Source of the DNA: Defluviicoccus sp.
GTDB taxonomy: Bacteria; Pseudomonadota; Alphaproteobacteria; MPNO01
Direction of reading: 5' to 3'
Length of the DNA stretch: 43,403 bases
Assembly: GCA_022826125.1 (NCBI GenBank)
Contig: JAJDVM010000137.1
Location: 1 to 43,403, forward strand
Shown in pieces: positions 8,216-16,380 of this stretch. Made by a program: the position numbers and the translations under genes. The notes beneath the pieces are model-generated. The model made no database searches. It saw only the letters and a list, made by a program, of their open reading frames with translations, and was not told the DNA's origin. The stretch's first letter is position 1. Every line of letters starts with the position of its first letter.

Positions 8216-9091
8216 TCACGCCGGTACCGGCTCGGCAAGGCGGGCCAGGCGGCTCTCGGCCTCGACTGCCTCGGCGTACAGCACGCGCCAGTCGGGAATG
8301 TCCTTGTCCCACTCGACCAGTGTCGGGCGCGGCCCGATGCGGGCGATCAGCCGGTCGTAGAGGCGCCAGACCGCGGCGTCGACCGCCGCGCCGTGGCTGT
8401 CGATCAGCAGACGCTCGCCGGAGTCCTCGTCGACCGTGAAGCCGGCAAGATGAATTTCCCCGACCAGGTCGGCCGGGACCGCGTCGACATAGGCGTCCGC
8501 GTCCAGTTCGGTATTTTCGGCGCTGACATAGATGTTGTTGACGTCGACCAGGAGGCCGCAACCGGTCCGCCGTGCCGCTTCGACGACGAACGCGACCTCG
8601 TTCATCTCGCGGTCCGGCAACACGAGGTAGCTGGCCGGGTTCTCGATCAGGACCGGTCGACCGAGCGCTTCCTGCATCTCGTCGACATTGTCGCAAAGTC
8701 GGTCCAGGCCGGCCTTGCTGAGGCTGGGCGGCAGCAGGTCGGCGAACCATACCCCGTCATGCGCGGACCATGCGATGTGTTCGGAGACCAGGTCGGGGTC
8801 GAAGCGGTCCACCAGCTCGCGGAAGGCTCTCAAATGATCGGGATCCAGCCGTTCGGCCCCGCCGAGCGACAGGCCGACTCCGTGCAGCGACAGCGGGTAG
8901 TTGCCCCGCACTTCCTCGAGCACCGCGAGCCTCGGCCCGCCGGCAACCATGTAGTTTTCCGGATGGACCTCGAACCAGCCGATATCCGGCCGGTCCCCGC
9001 AGACCGTCTCGGCATGCTCGCCCTTGAACCCGACGCCGGCCCGCGGGGGCATTTGCGAAGCGAACGGCGTGAATGGATAAGGTGTCGCCAT
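8216..9091 (-). CDS. bufB: DUF692 multinuclear non-heme iron enzyme (BufB/HvfB, bufferin maturase)
   Basis: A 291-residue TIM-barrel enzyme of the DUF692 (MNIO) family, related to xylose-isomerase folds. The conserved metal-ligand motifs appear in order: HPENY, SLHGVGLSLG, SEHIAW, IENPASY, VDVNNIY, IHLAGF, DSHG and VEWDKDIP. Enzymes of this family oxidise cysteines in a precursor peptide; for bufferins the products are thiooxazoles that bind copper. The substrate would be the DUF2282 peptide encoded just upstream. The ATG at 9091 is preferred; a TTG six codons earlier is possible. All ligand motifs are present, so the enzyme should be active. Confidence 0.92.
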   Translation of the reverse strand: MATPYPFTPFASQMPPRAGVGFKGEHAETVCGDRPDIGWFEVHPENYMVAGGPRLAVLEEVRGNYPLSLHGVGLSLGGAERLDPDHLRAFRELVDRFDPDLVSEHIAWSAHDGVWFADLLPPSLSKAGLDRLCDNVDEMQEALGRPVLIENPASYLVLPDREMNEVAFVVEAARRTGCGLLVDVNNIYVSAENTELDADAYVDAVPADLVGEIHLAGFTVDEDSGERLLIDSHGAAVDAAVWRLYDRLIARIGPRPTLVEWDKDIPDWRVLYAEAVEAESRLARLAEPVPA

Positions 9092-9164
9092 GGCCGGAAT
9101 CGTCGACAAGGCGTCCGGTCGCCGCCGGGCCTGAAACCCGGACGGCGCCCCGGACGTTATCCGA

Positions 9165-9464
9165 TCAGCTCGGAACGTCGCGTTCCAACTCCTTCAGGCT
9201 GCCCTTTACCGTGCGGCCGTCCTTGGTCTTGAAGCTCATCGACTCGCAGCTGCCGGCCGGGACCAGCTTCCAGGCATTGCCCTGGTAGTCGACGGTCGAG
9301 CTGCCCTGACAGCTCGTCCCCGGACCTGCCTTGCAATCGTTCTTGCCGGCCAGCGCGACCCCGTAGCACTTCTCCTGCTTGTCGGCTGCTTGCGCCACGT
9401 CCGAAGCGGCGAAATTGGCGGCGGCCAGAAGCGCGGCCGCGAGGAATACCGGGCTCTTGTTCAT
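9165..9464 (-). CDS. bufA: Bufferin precursor peptide (DUF2282), secreted RiPP
   Basis: A 99-residue precursor. Residues 1-26 look like a Sec signal peptide ending AQA. The mature part has exactly four cysteines, at 33 (KCYG), 44 (KNDCKAG), 52 (TSCQG) and 73 (GSCE), plus the DUF2282 signature GNAWK. In characterised bufferins of this class the inner two cysteines are converted to thiooxazoles and the outer two form a disulfide, giving a periplasmic copper-sequestering peptide; this is family knowledge, not seen here. The start at 9464 has a GAGGAG site, and a 24-residue upstream extension has no signal-peptide character. It is the first gene of the operon bufA-bufB-bufC-doxX. Confidence 0.92.
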   Translation of the reverse strand: MNKSPVFLAAALLAAANFAASDVAQAADKQEKCYGVALAGKNDCKAGPGTSCQGSSTVDYQGNAWKLVPAGSCESMSFKTKDGRTVKGSLKELERDVPS

Positions 9465-9548
9465 CGGATAGTCTCCTCGTTCATGGGATGCATGGAGCAA
9501 AAGGACATGGCGCCCCGTCGCGTCGGGTGCGGCCACGGCATCAACCTA

Positions 9549-9567
9549 TGTGATGCCCACCATCACA
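9549..9567. promoter_or_regulatory. Perfect 7-5-7 inverted repeat upstream of the bufferin operon
   Basis: The plus strand reads TGTGATG, five bases, then CATCACA, a perfect dyad 85-103 bases upstream of the bufA start codon in an otherwise gene-free stretch. Spacing and symmetry suit a dimeric regulator. The half-sites recall TGTGA/TCACA, but the central spacing is too long for a CRP/FNR-type site. No regulator gene lies next to the operon. The operator role is inference. Confidence 0.4.
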
Positions 9568-9664
9568 ACAATTCACAGTCGCGTTAGCCGGGACGGGAGA
9601 GCGCAACCGGGCCGCGACCCGGGGAGAGCTACGGAGTCTCCGTCGAATGCCGCCGGATCGCCGG

Positions 9665-10819
9665 TTAGCGTTCGGCGCCCCAGACCATATAGGAAATTGC
9701 CGCGCCCAGACGACCGAACACGCCCACCCGGGCGACGTCGGCACCGGCGACGAGAGGCACTTCGATCGATTTGAAATCGGGAGCCGTGACCACGAGGCTC
9801 GCAATTTTGGTGCCCTTGGCGATCGGTGCCGGGACCGGACCCTCGTAAACGACTTTCGCCTTGAGCCCGCGGCGCGAGGCACGGGGCAGGGAGATCTTTA
9901 TGTCGCGCTCCGTGACCAGGGGCACCGTCTCGTCCTTGCCGAGCCAGACATCCGCGTTCTCGACGACGGCGCCGCTCTCGAAGAGGTCGTAGTTCTTGAA
10001 GGACTGATAGGCCCAGTCGAGCAGGCGGCGCGCCTCGAACGACCGGGTCCTGGCGGTCCGCAGACCGGTCAGCACCATCACCACGCGCCGCCCCTCACGC
10101 ACCGCCGACGCCACCAGCCCGTAGCCCGACGCCCGCGTATGGCCGGTTTTCAAACCGTCCGCGCCGGTGTCGCGGTAGAGCAGGGGGTTGCGGTTGCCCT
10201 GCTTGATCTTGTTGTAGCGGAAGGATTTCTCCGCGAAGTAGGGGTAATACTCCGGAAATTCCTCGATGATACGCTGCGCGAGAACCGCGAGGTCGCGCGG
10301 GCTCATGGCGTGGCCCTCGTCCGGCCAGCCGGTGGAATTGACGAGGTTGGAATCGGTAAGGCCGATTTCCCGCGCCCTGCGGTTCATCGCGTCGGCGAAC
10401 GCGCTCTCCGAGCCGGACATCGCCTCGGCGACAACGATGCAGGCGTCGTTGCCCGACTGGACGACGATCCCACGCACCAGGTCTTCCACGCGCACCCGCT
10501 TGTCGACCTCGACGAACATCTTGGAGCCGCCCATCTTCCAGGCCTTGCGGCTGACCACGAACTTGTCGTCGAGGGAGAGTTTTCCCTGCTTGAGCTGCTC
10601 GAAAACCATGTAGAGCGTCATCAGCTTGCTCAACGACGCCGGCGGGCTGGGGGTGGTGCTGTCCTTTTCCAGCAGCACCGTCCCCGTCTGCAAGTCGACG
10701 ATGTAGGCCTGTTTCGCCGGCGTCTCCATCCCGCTGGATGCGGTCGCGGCGAAGCACGTCGCCGCGGCCAGGATGGCGCCGGAGGCGATCGACCGGATCG
10801 ACGGGGTGGCTGAGCTCAT
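9665..10819 (-). CDS. dacC: D-alanyl-D-alanine carboxypeptidase (PBP5/6 type, peptidase S11)
   Basis: A 384-residue low-molecular-mass penicillin-binding protein that trims the terminal D-alanine from peptidoglycan pentapeptides in the periplasm. The three catalytic motifs are intact: SLSK at 62-65 (nucleophile Ser62), SGN at 122-124 and KTG at 224-226. A hydrophobic N-terminal segment around residues 10-28 acts as a signal peptide. The C-terminal part (about 290-365) is the beta-rich PBP5 C domain, followed by a short amphipathic end that could anchor it to the membrane. The ATG at 10819 follows an AAGGGG site; a longer upstream frame is unlikely. The gene is divergent from the amidohydrolase gene. 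Confidence 0.93.
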   Translation of the reverse strand: MSSATPSIRSIASGAILAAATCFAATASSGMETPAKQAYIVDLQTGTVLLEKDSTTPSPPASLSKLMTLYMVFEQLKQGKLSLDDKFVVSRKAWKMGGSKMFVEVDKRVRVEDLVRGIVVQSGNDACIVVAEAMSGSESAFADAMNRRAREIGLTDSNLVNSTGWPDEGHAMSPRDLAVLAQRIIEEFPEYYPYFAEKSFRYNKIKQGNRNPLLYRDTGADGLKTGHTRASGYGLVASAVREGRRVVMVLTGLRTARTRSFEARRLLDWAYQSFKNYDLFESGAVVENADVWLGKDETVPLVTERDIKISLPRASRRGLKAKVVYEGPVPAPIAKGTKIASLVVTAPDFKSIEVPLVAGADVARVGVFGRLGAAISYMVWGAER

Positions 10820-11010
10820 TTCCGGCCCCTTGAGGTGCGAGGAGGTCGGCCGAACGGGCCGCTCAACTGATAGGACATGGCGGTTCGGCCGTCCAGCCCC
10901 GATGACGCCGGATCCGCGGTGCGCGCCCCCTCGCGGGTCAATCGGGACTTGAGCCACCGGGGAAACCGCTTCACTGTTGGCGCACTCAAACCCGAACGGA
11001 GCGTCAGGCC

Positions 11011-12075
11011 ATGCAACACGACATTCCCGTCTTCGATGGAGACGGCCACGTCCTCGAGCCGGACCGCGAGCTGGCGGAGCACTATGAAGGCAAATGGACG
11101 GGCAACCGCCGTCTGGAAGGCATGACCATCTTCCCGAGCCTCGACGGCTGGTCGCGGAGCTCGATCGTCGCGGAGGGAGACGAAGGCGCGAGGTACTGGT
11201 CGACCGACGCCGATATCTGGGCCGAGATCCTCGACAAGATCGGACTCGAGGGCAGCGTCCTCTACCCGACGTCCGGACTCGCCTACGGGCTGATGCAGAG
11301 CGAGGAATTCCAGACCGCCACCGCGATCGCTTACAACAACTGGCTGGAAGAGCACTACACCAAGAAGGACAGCCGGCTCTGGGGCGTCGGGCTGATCCCC
11401 TACAGCGACGTCGAAGCGGCGAAGAAGGAAGTGGCCCGCTGCGCCACCGAGCGGACCAATTTCGGCGCCATGCTGCTTCCCACGGTGACCGTCAACGGCA
11501 AGTATTTCGGGGACGAGTGCTACTGGCCGATCTACGAGGAGGCCGAGCGCCAGGGGATGACCATCGCGTTTCACGGCGCGGTGAGCCGGGGTTTCGGGCT
11601 CGACAATCTGAAGCCGTTCTGCAAGGTCCACACCCTCGAACACCCGGTCCCGCTGATGATCCAGATGACCGACATGATGTTCAACGGCGTGTTCGAGACC
11701 TTTCCGAACCTCAAATTCGCGTTCCTGGAAGGCGGCTGCGCCTGGATCACCTTTATGATGGATCGGCTGGACTACGAGTACGATTCGGTGTTCGGCGCGC
11801 CGGTCCGTCCGAAGATGAAGAAGAAGCCGTCCGAAATCATCCGCGATACGGAAAGCATCTGGCTGTCCTGCGAGATGGGCGAGAAGAGCCTCAAATACGT
11901 CATCGACGCGATGGGGTCGGACCGGATCATCTACGCGTCCGATTTCCCGCACGAGCCGACGGAAGAGGATTTGACGGCCGACGTGCCCGACTTCCTCGCC
12001 GACAACGAGTACTCGATGGAGGTCAAGGAGAAGATCCTCTATCACAACACCAAGGCGCTCTACGGCATTCAGTAG
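11011..12075 (+). CDS. Amidohydrolase-2 family metal-dependent hydrolase (ACMSD-like)
   Basis: A 354-residue TIM-barrel hydrolase or decarboxylase of the amidohydrolase-2 group. The N-terminal metal motif is DGDGHV, the variant common in this subgroup instead of DxHxH. Further signature pieces are FHGA (near 188), FLEGGCAW (near 234) and YASDFPH (near 310-316), which supplies the late aspartate. Relatives act on small organic acids or ring-cleavage products, often as decarboxylases. The start has a GGAG-containing site. It is followed by a strong GC hairpin, a palindromic repeat, and a reductive-dehalogenase-like gene on the same strand, so a functional link is possible but not shown. Confidence 0.88.
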   Translation: MQHDIPVFDGDGHVLEPDRELAEHYEGKWTGNRRLEGMTIFPSLDGWSRSSIVAEGDEGARYWSTDADIWAEILDKIGLEGSVLYPTSGLAYGLMQSEEFQTATAIAYNNWLEEHYTKKDSRLWGVGLIPYSDVEAAKKEVARCATERTNFGAMLLPTVTVNGKYFGDECYWPIYEEAERQGMTIAFHGAVSRGFGLDNLKPFCKVHTLEHPVPLMIQMTDMMFNGVFETFPNLKFAFLEGGCAWITFMMDRLDYEYDSVFGAPVRPKMKKKPSEIIRDTESIWLSCEMGEKSLKYVIDAMGSDRIIYASDFPHEPTEEDLTADVPDFLADNEYSMEVKEKILYHNTKALYGIQ

Positions 12076-12094
12076 CCGCGGACGCTCCGTTCGT

Positions 12095-12131
12095 GCGCGC
12101 CCGGCCGGGCCTTCGCGCCGGCCGGGCGCGC
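12095..12131 (+). terminator. Strong GC hairpin after the amidohydrolase gene, without a T-run
   Basis: A perfect 14-base-pair stem (12095-12108 with 12118-12131) encloses a 9-base loop, starting 20 bases after the amidohydrolase stop codon. No T-tract follows, so it is either a GC-rich terminator or attenuator or an RNA-stabilising 3' hairpin. Confidence 0.45.
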
Positions 12132-12145
12132 CGCGACACCCCACA

Positions 12146-12225
12146 CGTCATTTCGATTGAGCGAAGCGAGCGGAGAAATCTCGCGCCCCGGGCAGGGAGA
12201 TATCTCCGCTCCGGTCGATATGACG
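12146..12225. repeat. Palindromic intergenic repeat (CGTCATTTCGA ... TCGATATGACG type)
   Basis: The outer arms CGTCATTTCGA and TCGATATGACG, and the inner arms CGGAGAAATCT and AGATATCTCCG, form an imperfect palindrome of about 80 bases between the amidohydrolase and the RdhA-like genes. The wording matches a class of palindromic repeats I recognise from many proteobacterial genomes. It ends 30 bases before the next start codon. No second copy is seen in this window. Confidence 0.55.
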
Positions 12226-12255
12226 AGAGGAGCGGCTGGCTAAGGGAGGCGATGG

Positions 12256-13590
12256 ATGCGGCTTCTGTCACGCAAGAAGCGGCCGATGCATCTGGGCCGC
12301 TACCCGATGGAGAAGATCAGGCGCGTCGATCGTCCGACGACGTTGATCACGGACGACGTGAAACAGGTGCCCAAGCGCGCCGGCTTCTTCGTCCGCGCCT
12401 TCTATGGCGACCTCGGTCCCAAGCCGGCCAGGGAAATCCGCCGCTTCATCACCAAGAACCCGCTGAACGCGGCGATCGGGCACCTGCACTGGAAGCACGT
12501 GCCTGCCCACAAGGGCGATCCGGCGGATGAAAAGGCGCCGCTCCCCGACGACCCGGAAGAGCTGACCAAACACGTCAAGTCGCTCTGTTACTTCCTCGAT
12601 GCCGACATGGTCGGGATCTGCGAGGTTCCCGAATACGCATGGTTTTCGCATGAGAGCGACGGCACGCCGATCGAGACCCGGCACAAATACGCCGTCGTGA
12701 TCGTGATCGACCAGGGCTGGGACACGTTCGAAGCCTCGTCCGGCGACGATTGGGTATCCGGCGCGCAGAGCTATCGCGCCTATCTCAACGGCTCCACCAC
12801 CGCCACCATCGTCGCCGATTACATCCGCCGCCTCGGCTACCCGGCCCAGGCGCACTCCAACGCCCACGGCGACGTGATGCAGATCCCGCTGATGCTGCTC
12901 GCCGGGCTCGGCGAGATGAGCCGGATCGGCGAGCTCGTCCTCAACCCGTTCATCGGGCCGCGCCACAAGACCGCCATCGTCACCACCGACCTGCCGCTGA
13001 TCCCCGACAAGCCGATCGATTTCGGGCTCCAGGATTTCTGCGACAAGTGCCGCAAATGCGCCCGCGAGTGCCCGGCCCAGGCCATCCCGTTCGGCGACAA
13101 GGTGCTCTACAACGGCTACGAGATCTGGAAGCCCGACGTCGAGAAATGCACCAAGTACCGGGTGACCAACCTGAAGGGCTCGGCCTGCGGGCGCTGCATG
13201 AAGATGTGTCCGTGGAACAAGGAGGGGCTTCTGGCGCACCGGCTCGCCATGTGGGCGGCGATCAAGCTGCCGTTCTCGCGCCGCTTCCTGATCTGGCTCG
13301 ACGACGCGCTCGGCTACGGCAAGCGCAACCCGATCAAGCGCTGGTGGCTCGACCTGGTGAAGGAGGACGGCCGGGTCGTCGCCGCATCCGGAACCAACGA
13401 GCGCGACCTTTCTCTCGAACGCGACGTCTCGGGCGGCAACGAACGGGTCGCGACCTATCCGGTGGACAAGCTGCCCACGTCCGAAGACAAGGAGACCGTG
13501 CCGCTGGACCGCAAGGCGGGGCTCGACGATACGAGGCGGGCGGAGGAAGAGCTGGCCGCGCTCAAGGAGGCGGCGGCGCCGATGCGCTGA
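12256..13590 (+). CDS. Reductive-dehalogenase-like protein with two [4Fe-4S] clusters, cytoplasmic
   Basis: A 444-residue protein resembling the catalytic part of RdhA and QueG corrinoid enzymes. Eight cysteines form a two-cluster ferredoxin module: CDKCRKCARECP near residues 260-271, then one cysteine in VEKC and CGRCMKMCP near 312-320. Before it comes the RdhA-type stretch LAGLGEMSRIGELVLNPFIGPR (about 215-236), part of the presumed corrinoid pocket. There is no Tat signal, and no RdhB-like anchor gene is nearby, so it is not a classical respiratory dehalogenase. Nor is there a fused flavin/ferredoxin reductase domain as in the catabolic type. The C-terminus (about 370-444) is a charged, low-complexity tail. 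A GGGAGG site precedes the ATG. The substrate is unknown. Confidence 0.82.
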   Translation: MRLLSRKKRPMHLGRYPMEKIRRVDRPTTLITDDVKQVPKRAGFFVRAFYGDLGPKPAREIRRFITKNPLNAAIGHLHWKHVPAHKGDPADEKAPLPDDPEELTKHVKSLCYFLDADMVGICEVPEYAWFSHESDGTPIETRHKYAVVIVIDQGWDTFEASSGDDWVSGAQSYRAYLNGSTTATIVADYIRRLGYPAQAHSNAHGDVMQIPLMLLAGLGEMSRIGELVLNPFIGPRHKTAIVTTDLPLIPDKPIDFGLQDFCDKCRKCARECPAQAIPFGDKVLYNGYEIWKPDVEKCTKYRVTNLKGSACGRCMKMCPWNKEGLLAHRLAMWAAIKLPFSRRFLIWLDDALGYGKRNPIKRWWLDLVKEDGRVVAASGTNERDLSLERDVSGGNERVATYPVDKLPTSEDKETVPLDRKAGLDDTRRAEEELAALKEAAAPMR

Positions 13591-13596
13591 GCTCGC

Positions 13597-14001
13597 TCAG
13601 CCTTTCGCCGACCCTCCGAGCACGCCCTCCGCCTCGATCTCGACATTCATTTCGGGCGCCGCGAGTGCGCTCACCTCGACCAGCGTGGACACCGGAAAAT
13701 CGCCCGAGAAGAACTCCCGTCGGGCGCGCCATACCTCTTCCCGGTTCCGGATGTTCGTGACGAAAATGTTGACCCTCACGATATCCGCCATCGATCCGCC
13801 CGCCGCCTCGATCAGGTGCTTTATCTTGGTCAGGCAGACTCTGGCCTGTTCGTATTCGTCCATGTCGGCGAGCGGCTTGAAGTCGGCGCCCCGGGCGGTC
13901 ATGCCCGCGATGTAGACGTGTTTGTCGGCGACCAGGCAGTTGGACCAGGTCTCGGGAGGCGGCTCGGACACCTTTTCCGACTGAACGCGTTCGATCGACA
14001 T
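13597..14001 (-). CDS. RidA-like (YjgF/Rid family) protein lacking the canonical arginine
   Basis: A 134-residue protein of the YjgF/YER057c/UK114 fold, which forms trimers. The expected segments are present (TWSNCLVADKHVYIAGMT near 18-35, and a C-terminal VEVSALAAPEMNVEIEAEGV). RidA imine/enamine deaminases have an essential arginine in the motif P-A-R-S just before V-E-V. Here that stretch reads FPVSTLVEV, with serine in place of the arginine, so it is more like the non-deaminase Rid subgroups. The ATG has a GGGAGG site. Its stop lies only 6 bases from the stop of the convergent RdhA-like gene. Confidence 0.85.
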   Translation of the reverse strand: MSIERVQSEKVSEPPPETWSNCLVADKHVYIAGMTARGADFKPLADMDEYEQARVCLTKIKHLIEAAGGSMADIVRVNIFVTNIRNREEVWRARREFFSGDFPVSTLVEVSALAAPEMNVEIEAEGVLGGSAKG

Positions 14002-14158
14002 TTCGCACCTCCCGCTACGATTTTTCTCCGCTATCCCGGCCCAGTTTCCGCCCGACTTCGGCCGCGCGCAAGCCGGGCGCGCGCTTGTCGCGGATCGGTC
14101 GGCCCCCTAGGTTGCCGTGGCGGCACGCGCGCCGGACCCCGCGACACAAGGCATTCGG

Positions 14159-15106
14159 ATGGCAGGGAACCCGCTTCGAGGCAGTTCCGACGGGGCAGGC
14201 CGCGCGATGCGCATCCTGACCTCGCCCTATCTCGCGGTCACCGTGGCGATGCTGTGCTGGGCCGCAAGCACGGTCGTCGTGCGCGGGTTGCGCGAGGAGG
14301 TCCCGCCGCTCGGCTTGTCGTTCTGGCGCACCATGCTCGGCGCCATGATCGTGCTGCCCTTCGCCTGGCGTCCGTTGATGCAGCAGATCCACCTTGTCCG
14401 ACGGCATTTCTGGATCATCCTGCTGCTGTCCTTCCTCCTGTTCGTCGGCGGCAACGCCGTCCTGTTCCTGTCGCTGCAATACACCATCGCCATCAATGTC
14501 GGGGTGCTCAACTCCTTCGAGCCGCTGATCATCATCGTCGCCGCCTGGGCGATCTTCCGCGACCGGGTGACCTTCAACCAGCTTGCCGGAGTTCTAGTCT
14601 CCCTGCTCGGCGTCTTCGCGTTGATCGGGCGCGGCGATCCCAGGGCGATCCTCGCCCTCGACTTCAACATCGGCGATATCCTCGTGCTGTTCGCCTATAT
14701 CAGCTGGGCCCTCTATGCGGTTTACCTCAGGCTGGCCCCGCGCGGGCTGGATCCGAGCGCGATGCTCTTCCTGCTGCTGTTCCTGGGCGCCCTGCTCTTG
14801 CTCCCGTTCTACCTGATCGAATGGGCCGTCGACCGTCCGATGACCTTCGGCCTGCCGGCGCTCGGCGCGATCGTGGGGCTCGCCGTGTTTTCCTCCGTCG
14901 CGGCGGTCTATCTGTGGAACTACGCGATCGGACATCTGGGGCCGTCCCTGGCGGGAATCTTCATTCACCTCATCGTGGCGTTCACCGTGATCATGGCGAT
15001 CGTGTTTCTCGGCGAAGTCTTCGTCTGGTTCCATGCGGTCGGCATCGCGCTGATCGGAGCCGGCATCTACCTGTCGGTCTATCGCGGCCGCGGCAATGGC
15101 GGCTGA
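14159..15106 (+). CDS. DMT superfamily (EamA) transporter
   Basis: A 315-residue integral membrane protein with ten predicted helices in two EamA repeats (about 20-145 and 165-300). Telltale stretches are MLCWAASTVVVRGL in helix 1, FEPLIIIVAAWAIFRDRVTFNQ at the end of repeat 1 and HLIVAFTVIMAIVFLGEVF at the end of repeat 2. Members export or import amino acids, nucleosides or other metabolites. ATG 14159, with AAGG nine bases before, is taken. GTG 14117 or ATG 14207 are alternatives, and the last would give the usual short EamA N-terminus. It is the first of three co-oriented genes, with the CoA-transferase 49 bases downstream. Confidence 0.88.
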   Translation: MAGNPLRGSSDGAGRAMRILTSPYLAVTVAMLCWAASTVVVRGLREEVPPLGLSFWRTMLGAMIVLPFAWRPLMQQIHLVRRHFWIILLLSFLLFVGGNAVLFLSLQYTIAINVGVLNSFEPLIIIVAAWAIFRDRVTFNQLAGVLVSLLGVFALIGRGDPRAILALDFNIGDILVLFAYISWALYAVYLRLAPRGLDPSAMLFLLLFLGALLLLPFYLIEWAVDRPMTFGLPALGAIVGLAVFSSVAAVYLWNYAIGHLGPSLAGIFIHLIVAFTVIMAIVFLGEVFVWFHAVGIALIGAGIYLSVYRGRGNGG

Positions 15107-15155
15107 ACCGCGCGCGGCCTAGACTGTCGACAGAACATTCGCGAGATCGCCGCCC

Positions 15156-16349
15156 ATGCCACATCGCCCTGCTTCGGACGCGTTGAAGCACGTTACCGTG
15201 CTCGACCTCACGCGGGTGCGCTCGGGCCCGACCTGCGTCCGGCAGCTGGCCGACTGGGGGGCCGACGTCATCAGGATCGAAACGCCGGAGGCCTTCGCGG
15301 ACGACGGGGCGGTGGGCGCCGCGCGGGCGAGCGCGGATTACCAGAACCTCAACCGCAATAAACGCTCGCTGACGCTCAATCTCAAGGCCGAAGAGGGGCG
15401 GGCGCTGTTCCTCAGGCTGGTCGAGCGCGCGGACGTCGTGGTCGAGAATTTCCGCCCCGCGGTCAAGGACAGGCTCGGCATCGGCTACCAGGCGCTGCGG
15501 GCGGCGAACCCCCGCATAATCCTTGGCAGCATTTCGGGTTTCGGCCAGGACGGGCCGGATGCCGACCGGCCGGGGTTCGACCAGATCGCACAGGGGATGG
15601 CCGGCCTGATGTCGATCACCGGAGAGCCGGGCAGGGGCCCGATGCGGGCCGGCATCCCGATCGCGGACCTGACCGCCGGCCTCTTTTGCGCGCTCGGCAT
15701 TTTAGTCGCGCTCTACGAGCGGGAGCGGTCCGGCGAGGGGCAGTGGGTCACGACCTCGCTGATCGAGGCGCAGGCGTTCATGCTCGATTTCCAGGCCGCG
15801 CGCTATCTGATCGGCGGCGAGGTGCCGGGGCAGGCCGGCAACGATCACCCGACCTCGATGCCGACCAGCGTCTACCCGACCGCAGACGGCCACATCAACA
15901 TAGGCGTTTCCGGACAGCGCATCTGGGAACGATTCTGCGCCGCCATCGGTCGAAAAGACTGGTTCCGCGATCCGCGTTTCGCTACCGGTGGCAAGCGATC
16001 CGACAATCGCGCGGCGCTGAACGCGCTGATATCCGAAGTCACGCGAACCGATACGAGCGACCGCTGGATCGCGCTGTTCAACGACGCCGGCGTACCGGCG
16101 GGACGGATCAACGATATCCGCCAGATGTTCGACGAGCCCCAGTTCGCGCATCTGGAGATCGCGCAGCCGGTCGAGACGCGCCCGTTCGGCGATACCCGCA
16201 TGGTGCGCCAGCCCATGCGGCTCAGCCGTACCCCCAGCCGGATCGCCGCGCCCGCGCCGGAACCCGGCGAGCACGCGGAGGAAATCCTGGCCTCGATCGG
16301 GATCGGCGCGGAGGACATCGCCGGTCTCCGCGAGCGCGGTGTGATCTGA
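15156..16349 (+). CDS. Class III CoA-transferase (CaiB/BaiF family)
   Basis: A 397-residue enzyme that moves CoA between carboxylic acids through aspartyl-CoA chemistry, acting as an interlocked dimer. The N-terminal domain has the family start VTVLDLTRVRSGPTC, then NLNRNKRSLTLNLK near 64-77 and VVVENFRPAV near 94-103. The catalytic aspartate is Asp171 in GIPIADLTAG. The C-terminal segment NDAGVPAGRINDIRQ near 305-319 is also typical. It lies between the EamA transporter and a crotonase-like gene (31-base gap), which suggests a small acyl-CoA pathway in which the imported or exported acid is activated here. The substrate cannot be read from sequence. Confidence 0.92.
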   Translation: MPHRPASDALKHVTVLDLTRVRSGPTCVRQLADWGADVIRIETPEAFADDGAVGAARASADYQNLNRNKRSLTLNLKAEEGRALFLRLVERADVVVENFRPAVKDRLGIGYQALRAANPRIILGSISGFGQDGPDADRPGFDQIAQGMAGLMSITGEPGRGPMRAGIPIADLTAGLFCALGILVALYERERSGEGQWVTTSLIEAQAFMLDFQAARYLIGGEVPGQAGNDHPTSMPTSVYPTADGHINIGVSGQRIWERFCAAIGRKDWFRDPRFATGGKRSDNRAALNALISEVTRTDTSDRWIALFNDAGVPAGRINDIRQMFDEPQFAHLEIAQPVETRPFGDTRMVRQPMRLSRTPSRIAAPAPEPGEHAEEILASIGIGAEDIAGLRERGVI

Positions 16350-16380
16350 ACGAACGTTTTGCAAGCGAAGGACGACGCGC

